A DNA stretch of 14,172 nucleotides from Fermentibacter sp964564435 (GCA_964564435.1 CAZMAT010000027.1:1-14172), one strand, 5' to 3'. Counted from the first letter of the stretch, positions 6,174 through 13,917 are shown. A program made the numbers and translations. The notes: generated by a model not told the origin, from the letters alone.

Positions 6174-7683
6174 TTTCCTCGTAGTCTCGCCGCCGGTCTG
6201 CACGCCGTCGGAGCCCCCCTCCGGGGCGTTCCTCCTCGCTTCGGCCCTCAAGGCGAGGGGATTCGAGGCGGTGCTGCTCGACCTCTCGCTCGAATACTAC
6301 CTCTCGATCCTGGAGGACCGGGCCGACGGTCAGACAGCTTCGGCGCTCGACTACCTGCGCGGTCTCGGCGGGGGTTTCACCCCGCACGGGCACAGGACGG
6401 CCTCCGGCCACGTCCACAGGGCGCTCGGGTTCGAGAGCCGGAGGACGGGATGGAAGACCACGCTGATGGATCTCGAACCACCATGCGGCTGTCACTCGCC
6501 CTCAGGGATCCTCGAACTGTGCCGGAGGGGTGCGACGCCCTTCGGCTCCCTGTTCGAGCGGGTTCTGGACGCAGCCCTGGATGACCTTTCGCCGGGTACC
6601 GTGCTCGTCTCGGTTTCATATCTGTCGCAACTGGCCGGGGCGGTCGACACCATCCACCACTCCACCCGGAGAGGATTCAGGACGATCGCGGGCGGGTCCC
6701 TGCCCAACAGCCTGAGGGAGACTGGCGAGGGCGCGGAGGGTCTGGAGGCTGCTCTGGGCCGTGTCGAGTACGGCGACGGAGGCTCCCTCGCCGGGCTGGA
6801 TCCCGGGGTGCCGATGACACGCGTGCTGGCTTGGCCCGACACGGCCGGACGGACGGCCTACATCTCGCCGAGACCGGTCGTCCCCTTTGCTCTGAGCACG
6901 GGATGCTACTGGAACCGGTGCCTCTTCTGCCCCGACAGGACGCAGCCATTCAGGAGAACGGGGCCCGAGGCGCTCGTCTCCCTGCTCGAAGGCGCCCCGG
7001 AGAGCGTCCGCGCCAGCGGACCGGTCGTGCATCTCCTCGATTCGGCCCTTGCTCCGGCCCTGCTCGAAGAGGCCCTGCCGGCCCTCGCCGGGTCTTCGGC
7101 AGCCTTCTACGGCTTCGCCAGGCCCTCCAGGGAGCTGCTCGCCGGCGACCTCGTCGAGAGGGCGGCCGAGGCGGGCTGCGCGATGCTCCAGCTCGGGGTC
7201 GAATCGTCCGACCGCCGGCTGCTCGACTCCTTCGACAAGGGAACCGACCCGGACTCAGCCGCGGAAGCCCTCGAGCGGATCTCGGCTTCGGGGACCAGGA
7301 CCTACTGCTACTTCCTCTTCGGCCTTCCAGGCGAGGACGGGGCTTCGCGGGAGCACACACTGGGATTCATCGAAGAGAACTCCCACAGGATAGACTTCGC
7401 GAACCTCTCGATCTTCAACCTTCCCGTGAACTGCGAACTGGCGGACAGGGCTTCCGAGTTCGGCATCGAGATCCTCCCCCTTGTGCGCAACGGCGAGCTG
7501 ATGAGGCTCTACGCCCCCTTCACGTGTTCGGGAGTGGCTCCGCGCTACGAGGTAAGGAGGTTCCTATCCGCCGCCAGGGCTGCCTCCACGGGGCTGCGGT
7601 CCATAGTGTCCAGGACCCCGAGGTGGTTCCGGGCGGCGCATCTCGCGATGCTCGACATCGAAGGCAGGAATCGCATCGTGTGA
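6157..7683 (+). CDS. Radical SAM protein with B12-binding-like N-terminal domain
   Basis: 508 aa. Residues ~5-210 look like the Rossmann-type B12-binding domain often found before radical SAM cores (SPPVCTPSEPPSGAFLLASALKA near the start; TVLVSVSYLSQ, 148-158; TIAGG, 176-180), but without a DxHxxG cobalamin-lower-ligand motif. The radical SAM core starts at ~240: STGCYWNRCLFCPDR gives Cys250, Cys255 and Cys258, a C-x4-C-x2-C cluster instead of the canonical C-x3-C-x2-C. LQLGVES (344-350) and FLFGLPGEDG (386-395) are the conserved strands usual in B12-type members. These enzymes use a [4Fe-4S] cluster and SAM to start radical chemistry, often methylation or ring rearrangement of lipids or cofactors; the substrate here is unknown. 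ATG 6157 lies 17 nt inside the end of the GT-C-like gene, so the two are co-transcribed; no strong SD is visible, which fits coupling. Convergent with the PhoH gene. Confidence 0.85.
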   Translation: MPARIDFLVVSPPVCTPSEPPSGAFLLASALKARGFEAVLLDLSLEYYLSILEDRADGQTASALDYLRGLGGGFTPHGHRTASGHVHRALGFESRRTGWKTTLMDLEPPCGCHSPSGILELCRRGATPFGSLFERVLDAALDDLSPGTVLVSVSYLSQLAGAVDTIHHSTRRGFRTIAGGSLPNSLRETGEGAEGLEAALGRVEYGDGGSLAGLDPGVPMTRVLAWPDTAGRTAYISPRPVVPFALSTGCYWNRCLFCPDRTQPFRRTGPEALVSLLEGAPESVRASGPVVHLLDSALAPALLEEALPALAGSSAAFYGFARPSRELLAGDLVERAAEAGCAMLQLGVESSDRRLLDSFDKGTDPDSAAEALERISASGTRTYCYFLFGLPGEDGASREHTLGFIEENSHRIDFANLSIFNLPVNCELADRASEFGIEILPLVRNGELMRLYAPFTCSGVAPRYEVRRFLSAARAASTGLRSIVSRTPRWFRAAHLAMLDIEGRNRIV

Positions 7684-7751
7684 AGGGAGGAGCGGCACCG
7701 CGGGGCCGGTCGCTCACACGGTGACTCCTGAAACGGGCGGTCCGGGAGGGC
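7684..7751. other. Short convergent intergenic region, no clear terminator
   Basis: 68 nt between the stops of the radical SAM and PhoH genes. It is GC-rich, with only a 4-bp TCAC/GTGA hairpin around an ACG loop and no T-run on either strand. I see nothing else in it. Termination, if it occurs here, is not by a canonical hairpin plus U-tract. Confidence 0.4.
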
Positions 7752-9116
7752 TCAGAGGATGTTGCTGGCCAGTTCGGCGAGAACGCTCCTCTCGCCCTTG
7801 AGGAGGTTCACCTGCCCGTAGATGTTCTGCCCGCGCATCCTGTCGACCAGATAGGTCAGCCCGTTCGACTGGCTGTCGAGATAGGGCGTGTCGATCTGGT
7901 AGATGTCGCCGGTGAAGACCATCCTCGAGCCCTCGCCCGCCCGCGTTATGATCGTCTTGACCTCGTGCGGCGTGAGGTTCTGCGCCTCGTCGACGATGAA
8001 GAACACCCTGTCGAGGCTCCGGCCCCTGATGTAGGCGAGCGGGGCGATGAAGAGCTTCTCGTGCTCCAGCATCTCGGCGATCTGCTTCTGCTCGTGACCG
8101 TCGGCGGGGAACCTGTTCCTGATGACCGCGAGATTGTCCCACAGAGGCTGCATGTAGGGGTCGAGCTTGCTCTTCACGTCTCCCGGCAGATAGCCCAGAT
8201 CCCTGTTGCCCAGAGGCACCACCGGCCTGGCGAGGTAGATCTGCCTGAAGTTCCGCCTCTGCTCCAGCGCGGCGGCGAGTGCGAGAAGGGTCTTGCCAGT
8301 GCCCGCCTTGCCGGTGAGCGTGACGAGCTGGAGATCCGGCCGCATCAGCGCGTCGATGGCGAAGGCCTGCTCGGCGTTCCTGGGATCTATACCGAAGGCG
8401 CGCTGCTTCGACACCCTCTCCAGATTCGACTCCTGGGGGTTGTACCTTACGAGCGCGCTGCTGCTGCCGTTGCGCAGGACGAAATACTGGTTGGCCCGGG
8501 GGGTCTGCTCCAGCCCGGCTTCGGCCAGCGGAACGCTGTATGGCTCCGAGTAGAACCTCGAGATGAGGGCGGGGTCGACCCCCTCCGAGATGCTGCTGCC
8601 GGTGTATAGCTCGTCGATGTTCTCGATCTTGCCGGTCTCGTAGTCCTCTGCGTTGAGCCCGAGTGACTTGGCCTTCATGCGCAGGTTGATGTCCTTGCTG
8701 ATCAGCACCACCGGGCGGTTGGGTATCGAGTGCCTGAGCTGCTCGGTGAGAGCGAGGATCCTGTGATCAGCCTTGTCGTGTATGAAGGCCTGCTCAACCA
8801 CAGTGGATCTCGGCTCTGCCGTCATCACGAACAGCCTTCCGCGCCCCTTACCGAGCGGCAGGCCGTCTCCGAAGAGGCCGTCCCCCGACAGCCTGTCGAG
8901 CTTCCTGATGAACTCCCTGGCATGGAAGTTGATCAGGTCGCTGCCCTTCTTGAACTCGTCGAGCTCCTCGAGCACGGTGATGGGGATCACCACGTCGTGC
9001 TCCTCGAAGTTGTCGATGCAGTTGAAGTCGTAGAGAAGCACGTTGGTGTCGAGGACGAAGACCTTGCCTCCGTCGCGGGCATTCCTGGACGCCGATCCCG
9101 CCTTCTGGACAGCCAT
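7752..9116 (-). CDS. phoH2: PIN domain-PhoH family ATPase (PhoH2/YlaK type)
   Basis: 454 aa, the usual length of the PIN-PhoH fusion. PIN domain ~18-170: VLDTNVLLYD with Asp23, acidic pair Glu50-Glu51 (VLEELDEF), Asp117 (ADHRIL) and Asp142 (SKDINLR), a complete set of metal-binding acids, so RNase activity is plausible. PhoH ATPase ~235-454: Walker A GKAGTGKT (269-276, Lys275), the ARPVVPLGNRDLGYLPGD block (296-313) characteristic of PhoH, Walker B FFIVDEAQN (372-380), and FTGDIYQID (401-409). Homologues are described as RNA-unwinding, RNA-cleaving enzymes, and some act as toxin partners in mycobacteria. No antitoxin-like small gene is next to it; the upstream gene is a biotin ligase, 40 nt away. 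The start is secure: GGAGG 6 nt before ATG 9116. It is the last gene of the leftward unit. Confidence 0.95.
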   Translation of the reverse strand: MAVQKAGSASRNARDGGKVFVLDTNVLLYDFNCIDNFEEHDVVIPITVLEELDEFKKGSDLINFHAREFIRKLDRLSGDGLFGDGLPLGKGRGRLFVMTAEPRSTVVEQAFIHDKADHRILALTEQLRHSIPNRPVVLISKDINLRMKAKSLGLNAEDYETGKIENIDELYTGSSISEGVDPALISRFYSEPYSVPLAEAGLEQTPRANQYFVLRNGSSSALVRYNPQESNLERVSKQRAFGIDPRNAEQAFAIDALMRPDLQLVTLTGKAGTGKTLLALAAALEQRRNFRQIYLARPVVPLGNRDLGYLPGDVKSKLDPYMQPLWDNLAVIRNRFPADGHEQKQIAEMLEHEKLFIAPLAYIRGRSLDRVFFIVDEAQNLTPHEVKTIITRAGEGSRMVFTGDIYQIDTPYLDSQSNGLTYLVDRMRGQNIYGQVNLLKGERSVLAELASNIL

Positions 9117-9156
9117 GTGGTTCCTCCGTCGGTTCCTGGAGAGGAGCTCCGGGGGC

Positions 9157-9885
9157 TCACCTGCCCCGCACGGGCGAAAGCTCTCCGCTGTCGAGATAAA
9201 TCATCCCCGAGCGCGTCGAAAGCAACAGCCTGCCCTGCCCGTCGATCCCCTCCAGGATCCCGATGTCGAGCCTGTCGCCGCGTGTCACACCGACTTCGCG
9301 CCCCGACATCCACAGCCTGCCCGAGATCCCCTCGGTGCGGTCGGAGACGGGGTCGAGCGCCCTGTCGGGCCAGGCTTCGTCGAGTTCCTGGAGAATGCGA
9401 TCGAGCAGGACCCCGGGATCGGGCGGGGGTGCGAAACCCGCCCAGCAGACCGGTGGCGGGCCTTCACGCCCGGGTATGGACGGAGCCTCCACGAGATTCA
9501 CTCCCATGCCGGTCACGAACCATGGGTGGGGGAAGGTTCCGTACTCGGCGAGGATCCCGGCGATCTTTCCTTCACCTGCGATGACGTCGTTGGGCCATTT
9601 CACACAGGCCTCGATGCCGGCGCGGAGGAGCTCGCCGCAGATGATGTCGGCGAGGAGGAGTGCCACTCGCGAGGCGTGTTCCGGAGACGGAGGCGGGACG
9701 AGCAGGATGCTTGCGTAGAGGCCGCCTGGAGGCGACTCCCATGTCCTCCCGAGGCGGCCCTTCCCCGACGTCTGCCGCACGGCCCTGACGACAGTCCTGT
9801 CGGAGAGGCCCTTGAGCCCCTCCTTCAGGAAGTCGTTTGTCGAACCGGTGCTTTCGAGCAGTATCCTCCGCCAGGCTCCCGGCAC
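9157..9885 (-). CDS. birA: Biotin--[acetyl-CoA-carboxylase] ligase, catalytic type without DNA-binding domain
   Basis: 242 aa. Activates biotin to biotinyl-AMP and attaches it to the carrier lysine of biotin-dependent carboxylases. Visible motifs: ESTGSTNDFLK (11-21); RQTSGKGRLGRTW (37-49), the biotin/adenylate loop, here GKGRLGR in place of the common GRGRRGR; VKWPNDVI (96-102 region) with the catalytic-type Lys97; GKIAGILAE (106-114); and a C-terminal SH3-like segment ~190-240 (GREVGVTRGDRLDIGILEGIDG). There is no N-terminal winged helix, so it is a monofunctional ligase, not a biotin repressor. The start is GTG 9885, one base after the TGA of the pump gene (TGACGTG), with no recognisable SD, so translation probably depends on coupling to the pump. 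No carboxylase or biotin synthesis gene is nearby. Confidence 0.93.
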   Translation of the reverse strand: MPGAWRRILLESTGSTNDFLKEGLKGLSDRTVVRAVRQTSGKGRLGRTWESPPGGLYASILLVPPPSPEHASRVALLLADIICGELLRAGIEACVKWPNDVIAGEGKIAGILAEYGTFPHPWFVTGMGVNLVEAPSIPGREGPPPVCWAGFAPPPDPGVLLDRILQELDEAWPDRALDPVSDRTEGISGRLWMSGREVGVTRGDRLDIGILEGIDGQGRLLLSTRSGMIYLDSGELSPVRGR

Positions 9886-9886
9886 G

Positions 9887-12800
9887 TCAGGCAGCGGTAT
9901 CCGGCTCGCACTTCCTCCTGCAGCCGAAGATCGCGTAGAGGCAGGGGAGCACGAACAGGGTGAGGAAGGTGGCCACCGTGAGGCCGCCCATGACGGCCCT
10001 GGCCATGGGGGCCCAGGTCTCGCCGCTGTCGCCGATGCCGAGCGCCAGGGGGATCATCCCGAAGATGGTGGTGAGGGCCGTCATCATGATGGGGCGCATC
10101 CTCACCCTTCCGGCCTCGGCGGCCGCCTCGAGGACGCCCAGCCCCTTCCCGCGCAGCTGGTTGGCGTAGTCGACCAGCACGATCCCGTTGTTCACCACTA
10201 TCCCCGCGAGCATCAGTATCCCGATCATCGCAGTCACCGAGAGGGCCGTGCCCGTGATCAGGAGAGTGAACATCACGCCGATGAACGCCATAGGGACCGT
10301 GAAGATGATGATGAAGGGCTCGAGGAAGGACTCGAACTGGCTGGCCATGACCATATAGACGAGGAGCGCTGCCGCGAAGATCGCTATCGTGAGGTAGAAG
10401 AAGGTTTCGCGCTGGTCGTCGACCTGTCCGGCGAGTTCGTACCTGAGTCCGCCGGTGTCCAGCGTATCCAGCATCTTTTCGACATCACCCGCGATGCTCC
10501 CGAGGTCCCTGTTGTAGTTCGAGCAGGAGACGGTCGCCACGCGCGACTGGTCTACATGGGAGATGGTCTGGGGTATGAGGCCCGTCTCAATCCTGCCGTA
10601 CGCCGACAGGGGCCTGCCCGCGACCGGTGTCGCCATGATCTCCTCGACGTTGTCGCGGTACTGCTCAGGATACCTCAGGAAGATGTCGTACTCGCTTCCG
10701 CCCTCCCTGTAGAAGCCGGAGGCCTCGCCCATCACCCCGGTCGAGACCTCGGAGCCGATGGCCGCCCTGGAGACGCCGAACCGGGCCAGCGCCGACGCGT
10801 CTGGGATGAACGTCCTCTGCACCCTCTGTATGTCCATCGATGTCTCGACGTCGCGGGTACCGGGGATGGTCTCGAGCACGTCGGCGCAGCGGTCGGTGAT
10901 CTCTCTCAGCTCGTCGAGGTCTTCGCTGTAGAAACGGATCTCTATGGGTGAGCTGCTCGACATCGGGCCGCCCTCTGAGAACGAGGCCTCCAGGTCGGGT
11001 ATCTCCGCCAGCATTGCCCGGATGCTGTCCTGGTACTCCTGCTGGCTCATCGATCTCTGGTCCCTCGGCACGAGCGTCATGAAGAAGTTGAGGTTGTTGG
11101 GGCTGCTGCTGCCGAATGCCGCGGCGAATCCCTCGAGCTGCCCGACCTCCATGTAGAGCTCCTCGTAGTCGGAGGAGTCGACGATCCCCAGTATGCCTTC
11201 ACGGATCACCGTCGCCGTCGAATCGGTCGATTCGAGAACGGTTCCCGGGGACCTGAAGGTGTTGGCGGAGATGTACCCCATGTCGTTCTCCGAGAAGAAC
11301 TCGATCGGGACCACGGCCAGGAGGCCGAGGGATGCGGCGAACAGGGCAAGGGTCGTCAGGATGACGGCCTTGCGGTGGTGCAGGGCCCACTCGATGCCGC
11401 GCTTGTAGGAGTTCTCGACCCTCTCCATCCGGATCCGCGACCATGTCTGGAACTTGTTTTCGGCACCGTCGCCCGCGATGCCCTTCACCCGGGAGGTGTA
11501 GATCGGTATGAAGGTGAGGGCCACGAACAGCGACACGACCAGGCTGAAGCTGATGGTCAGCGACATGTCGCGGAAGATCTGGCCCGCGAGCCCCGGTACG
11601 AACAGGATCGGTATGAAAACTGCGACCGTCGTCAGGGTCGATGCCGTGATCGCCATGCCGACCTCGGTGGCTCCGTTTATCGAGGCGGGGATCGGTGCCT
11701 CGCCGCTCTCGCGCCTCCTCACGATCACCTCGAGCACGACGATCGAGTTGTCCACCAGCATTCCCACCGCAAGCGCGAGTCCGGCGAGGGAGATGATGTT
11801 GAGGTTGACGTCGGCGAAGTACATCACGGCGAACGTCGCGATCATCGACATCGGGATCGAGATGGCGACAGCCGAGCTGCTCTTCCAGGACCGGAGGAAT
11901 ACGAGGAGCACGATCACGGTGAGGACGAGCGCCTGCAGGGCCGACGTCCAGAGGTTGCCGATGGAGCCCTCGATGAAGCTCGCCTGCGTGTAGAGGAGGT
12001 TCACGTCGACCCTGTCGCTGTACATCTCGCGTATCTGGTCGAGCTGGTCCTCCAGCTTGTTGCTCACGTTCACGGTGTTGGCATCCGAGCGCCTGAACAC
12101 TACGGAAACGACGGCCGGTTCGCCGTTCAGACTGACATATCCAGTCTCCTCGACGATGCCGTCCTCGATCGTCGCGATCTGTTCGAGGAGCACCGGCGAG
12201 CCGTCGGGCCGATAGCCGACGACGAGCTGGGCGAGATCGTCGAGCGAGTCGAACGATCCGGCGATCTTCACGGAGGAGTTCAGCCCGCCGACGTTGATCT
12301 CGCCCGCAGGGGTGTCCTGCCTCACCGAGGCGACCGCGCCCGACACCTGGCCCAGGGACAGGCCCACCTGCTCCATGACCACCGGGTTCACGACCACGTT
12401 GATCTGCCTGCGGCTGCCGCCCATGACGCTGACCGACCCTACGCCCTCGACCCTCCGCAGCAGTGGCTCGATCTCGTCCTCGACGATCCTTCTCAACTCG
12501 AAACCGTCGAGCCTGGAGCTCGAGAAGGCGATCATCATCGTGGGGGCGAGGCTGGCATCGAGAACCATCACCATCGGGTCGGAGGCATCGTCGGGGAGAT
12601 AGCTCTTGTACATGTCGATGTACCGGCGCAGGTCGGTCTCCGCCTGATCCATGTCCGTGCCCCACGAGAACTCGGCTGTCACGAGGCTGAGGCTGGGGCT
12701 CGAGGAGGACGTCACGCGCGTGACGTTCTTGGTCGAGGCGGCCGCCTTCTCGATGTACTCGGTGACCAGGTTCTCGATCTCCTCGGGGCCGGCGCCGTTG

Positions 12801-12952
12801 AGCTGGCTGAAGATCATTATCTGCGGGAACACGAGCTTGGGGTACAGGTCGAGGCCGAGCTGGGTGAGACCGAAGATGCCCACGCCCAGCATGAAGGCGA
12901 AGAGCATCATGAAGGTCACGCGCTTGCGTACCGATATCGCTGAGATGTTCAA
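9887..12952 (-). CDS. RND-family efflux pump inner-membrane transporter (AcrB/SwrC-like)
   Basis: 1021 aa, full family length. Proton-driven exporter of the inner membrane with the two-fold RND repeat: TM1 at ~11-30 then QLGLDLYPKLVFPQ (31-44); first porter domain to ~330; TM2-6 cluster ~335-487, including the TM4 proton-relay segment AGLALAVGMLVDNSIVVLE (390-408) with Asp401; TM7 ~528-549; second porter domain ~555-850; TM8-12 ~852-1010 with GIVVNNGIVLVDYANQLR (917-934). The TM4 motif has a single Asp followed by Asn, as in SwrC-like pumps, not the AcrB Asp-Asp. Start is TTG 12952, supported by AGGAGG 7 nt upstream; the gene is 18 nt behind tetR. No membrane-fusion (HlyD-like) or TolC-like gene occurs in the window, so adaptor genes must lie elsewhere or the pump works without them. 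Substrate unknown. Expression is probably TetR-controlled. Confidence 0.95.
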   Translation of the reverse strand: MNISAISVRKRVTFMMLFAFMLGVGIFGLTQLGLDLYPKLVFPQIMIFSQLNGAGPEEIENLVTEYIEKAAASTKNVTRVTSSSSPSLSLVTAEFSWGTDMDQAETDLRRYIDMYKSYLPDDASDPMVMVLDASLAPTMMIAFSSSRLDGFELRRIVEDEIEPLLRRVEGVGSVSVMGGSRRQINVVVNPVVMEQVGLSLGQVSGAVASVRQDTPAGEINVGGLNSSVKIAGSFDSLDDLAQLVVGYRPDGSPVLLEQIATIEDGIVEETGYVSLNGEPAVVSVVFRRSDANTVNVSNKLEDQLDQIREMYSDRVDVNLLYTQASFIEGSIGNLWTSALQALVLTVIVLLVFLRSWKSSSAVAISIPMSMIATFAVMYFADVNLNIISLAGLALAVGMLVDNSIVVLEVIVRRRESGEAPIPASINGATEVGMAITASTLTTVAVFIPILFVPGLAGQIFRDMSLTISFSLVVSLFVALTFIPIYTSRVKGIAGDGAENKFQTWSRIRMERVENSYKRGIEWALHHRKAVILTTLALFAASLGLLAVVPIEFFSENDMGYISANTFRSPGTVLESTDSTATVIREGILGIVDSSDYEELYMEVGQLEGFAAAFGSSSPNNLNFFMTLVPRDQRSMSQQEYQDSIRAMLAEIPDLEASFSEGGPMSSSSPIEIRFYSEDLDELREITDRCADVLETIPGTRDVETSMDIQRVQRTFIPDASALARFGVSRAAIGSEVSTGVMGEASGFYREGGSEYDIFLRYPEQYRDNVEEIMATPVAGRPLSAYGRIETGLIPQTISHVDQSRVATVSCSNYNRDLGSIAGDVEKMLDTLDTGGLRYELAGQVDDQRETFFYLTIAIFAAALLVYMVMASQFESFLEPFIIIFTVPMAFIGVMFTLLITGTALSVTAMIGILMLAGIVVNNGIVLVDYANQLRGKGLGVLEAAAEAGRVRMRPIMMTALTTIFGMIPLALGIGDSGETWAPMARAVMGGLTVATFLTLFVLPCLYAIFGCRRKCEPDTAA

Positions 12953-12970
12953 GAAGGAACCTCCTGGAGC

Positions 12971-13621
12971 CTATTCCGCTGGAGTGAGCCTGCCCGTATG
13001 CTGCCCGGCGAGGCTCTCCCCTGCGCCGAGTCCGTTGTAGATGAGATTGATGCACTTCTCCAGCCGTTCGATCTGCGTGTCTATGTCGACGTCGCCGCAA
13101 AGCGAATACTGGAAGAGGAGATCGATGCAGAGGCCGAAGAGGATGAAGGAGATGGAATCCTCCTGGGCTGACTCCGGCAGCGATCCTCTCTCTTTGAGCT
13201 TGCGCGTGATCTCGCGGAGCTGCGAGAAGGCATGGAGCTGGAAGTCTGGTCTCGACCTGCCTTCGAGCTGGTTCTCGATGGCGATCCGGATGATGAAGTT
13301 GATCAGAGCGCGGTCGAGGCTTGCGAATCCCCTCAGGTACACTGAAAGGAGTTCGCAATACGCCCTCTCGGCCGATTCAGGAGGAGTATCCACAAGCTTT
13401 CGCGCAGCCTCGAAGGATTCGGACATCTGGTCGTGGCAGAAGGCAATCGTGAGCGCCTCCTTGCCTCCGAAGTAGTTGTAGAGAGTGCCAACGCTCAGCC
13501 GCGAGGCCGAGGCGATCCTGTCCATCGTCAGGTCCTCGAAGCTGTTCTTGGCGAGGAATGCCTTCATCGAAGCCATCACCTTCGCCCGGCGCTTCCTCTT
13601 CTGCTCTTCCCTGAGACTCAA
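12971..13621 (-). CDS. TetR/AcrR-family transcriptional regulator, probable repressor of the pump operon
   Basis: 216 aa. N-terminal TetR DNA-binding domain: basic start REEQKRKRRAKVMASM, then helix-turn-helix LTMDRIASASRLSVGTLYNYF (31-51) followed by GGKEAL, the family signature. Residues ~60-216 are the helical ligand-binding and dimer domain, without recognisable likeness to one inducer class. The start is TTG 13621 with GGAAGG 7 nt upstream; the next in-frame ATG would remove the basic N-terminal arm. A perfect inverted repeat overlaps the promoter 20-60 nt upstream, which is the expected layout for autorepression. The pump gene follows 18 nt after the stop, so the regulator most likely controls itself and everything downstream. 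Confidence 0.92.
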   Translation of the reverse strand: MSLREEQKRKRRAKVMASMKAFLAKNSFEDLTMDRIASASRLSVGTLYNYFGGKEALTIAFCHDQMSESFEAARKLVDTPPESAERAYCELLSVYLRGFASLDRALINFIIRIAIENQLEGRSRPDFQLHAFSQLREITRKLKERGSLPESAQEDSISFILFGLCIDLLFQYSLCGDVDIDTQIERLEKCINLIYNGLGAGESLAGQHTGRLTPAE

Positions 13622-13639
13622 TCCAGCACCTTCCGTCTC

Positions 13640-13669
13640 TGAACCAGTTTCAGGTTTATAACTGGTTCA
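13640..13669. promoter_or_regulatory. Probable TetR operator (perfect inverted repeat)
   Basis: TGAACCAGTT (13640-13649) and AACTGGTTCA (13660-13669) are exact reverse complements separated by 10 nt (TCAGGTTTAT). The repeat covers the -10 and predicted start of the tetR promoter, so a bound TetR dimer (or pair of dimers) would block RNA polymerase. Assignment to the adjacent TetR is inference from position and symmetry. Confidence 0.8.
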
Positions 13670-13683
13670 ACATATTCCGGCAA
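13655..13683 (-). promoter_or_regulatory. Promoter of the tetR-RND-birA-phoH2 unit
   Basis: On the minus strand TTGCCG (13683-13678), a 17-nt spacer and TATAAA (13660-13655). Predicted start is near 13648, giving a short leader of ~27 nt to the TTG start of tetR. The right operator arm lies in the spacer and the left arm just downstream of the -10. Confidence 0.75.
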
Positions 13684-13689
13684 GCCCGC

Positions 13690-13709
13690 GAACCCGGCTG
13701 GACGGGTTC
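13690..13709. repeat. Perfect short inverted repeat upstream of tRNA-Lys
   Basis: GAACCCG (13690-13696) and CGGGTTC (13703-13709) with a 6-nt loop GCTGGA. No T-run follows on either strand. Its role is unknown; it lies between the tetR promoter and the tRNA-Lys gene. Confidence 0.6.
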
Positions 13710-13763
13710 CCCGAGCTCTCGCCATTGCGCAAGAAGGCCTGTTTCTGCATGTTGCGCATGGTC

Positions 13764-13839
13764 GGGCCGCTAGCTCAGTTGGTAGAGCATCGGACTTTTA
13801 ATCCGGTGGTCGGGGGTTCGATTCCCCCGCGGCCCACCA
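13764..13839 (+). tRNA. tRNA-Lys (anticodon UUU)
   Basis: Full cloverleaf. Acceptor GGGCCGC (13764-13770) pairs with GCGGCCC (13829-13835); D-arm GCTC/GAGC; anticodon stem TCGGA/TCCGG (one T-G pair) with loop CTTTTAA, anticodon TTT at 13797-13799; T-arm GGGGG-TTCGATT-CCCCC; discriminator A13836; CCA encoded at 13837-13839. It begins 80 nt beyond the tetR promoter -35 and reads away from it. Confidence 0.97.
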
Positions 13840-13840
13840 C

Positions 13841-13868
13841 GCTCATTCCTGCGTCCGCAGGAATGAGC
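13841..13868. repeat. Perfect 12-bp hairpin directly after tRNA-Lys
   Basis: GCTCATTCCTGC (13841-13852) and GCAGGAATGAGC (13857-13868) are exact reverse complements around GTCC, starting 2 nt after the encoded CCA. No T-tract follows, so it is not a canonical terminator, though it could still stop or process the transcript. Confidence 0.85.
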
Positions 13869-13880
13869 TGGCCCGTCAGT

Positions 13881-13917
13881 GGTTCGCCACCGATCATGTC
13901 AACGAGCTTGGCGAACC
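13881..13917. repeat. Inverted repeat with 9-bp arms and 19-nt loop
   Basis: GGTTCGCCA (13881-13889) and TGGCGAACC (13909-13917) are exact reverse complements. The arm contains the TTCGC element that recurs in the neighbouring hairpins. Confidence 0.7.

Noticed and set aside
7752..9116. PIN-PhoH as a toxin-antitoxin module
   Set aside because: The PIN residues are present, but no small antitoxin-like gene is adjacent; the upstream neighbour is a biotin ligase.
11375..12943. 522-aa open frame antisense to the pump gene
   Set aside because: Asp/His/Arg-rich mirror of codon periodicity, no domain, no SD context.
11199..13358. 719-aa open frame overlapping the pump and tetR genes in another frame
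   Set aside because: Arg/His/Pro-rich shadow frame typical of high-GC DNA; the pump and TetR frames have full family motifs.
13725..13753. tRNA-Lys promoter TTGCGC-17 nt-CATGTT
   Set aside because: The -10 is poor and a TTGCGC repeat occurs again at 13752; not strong enough to list.
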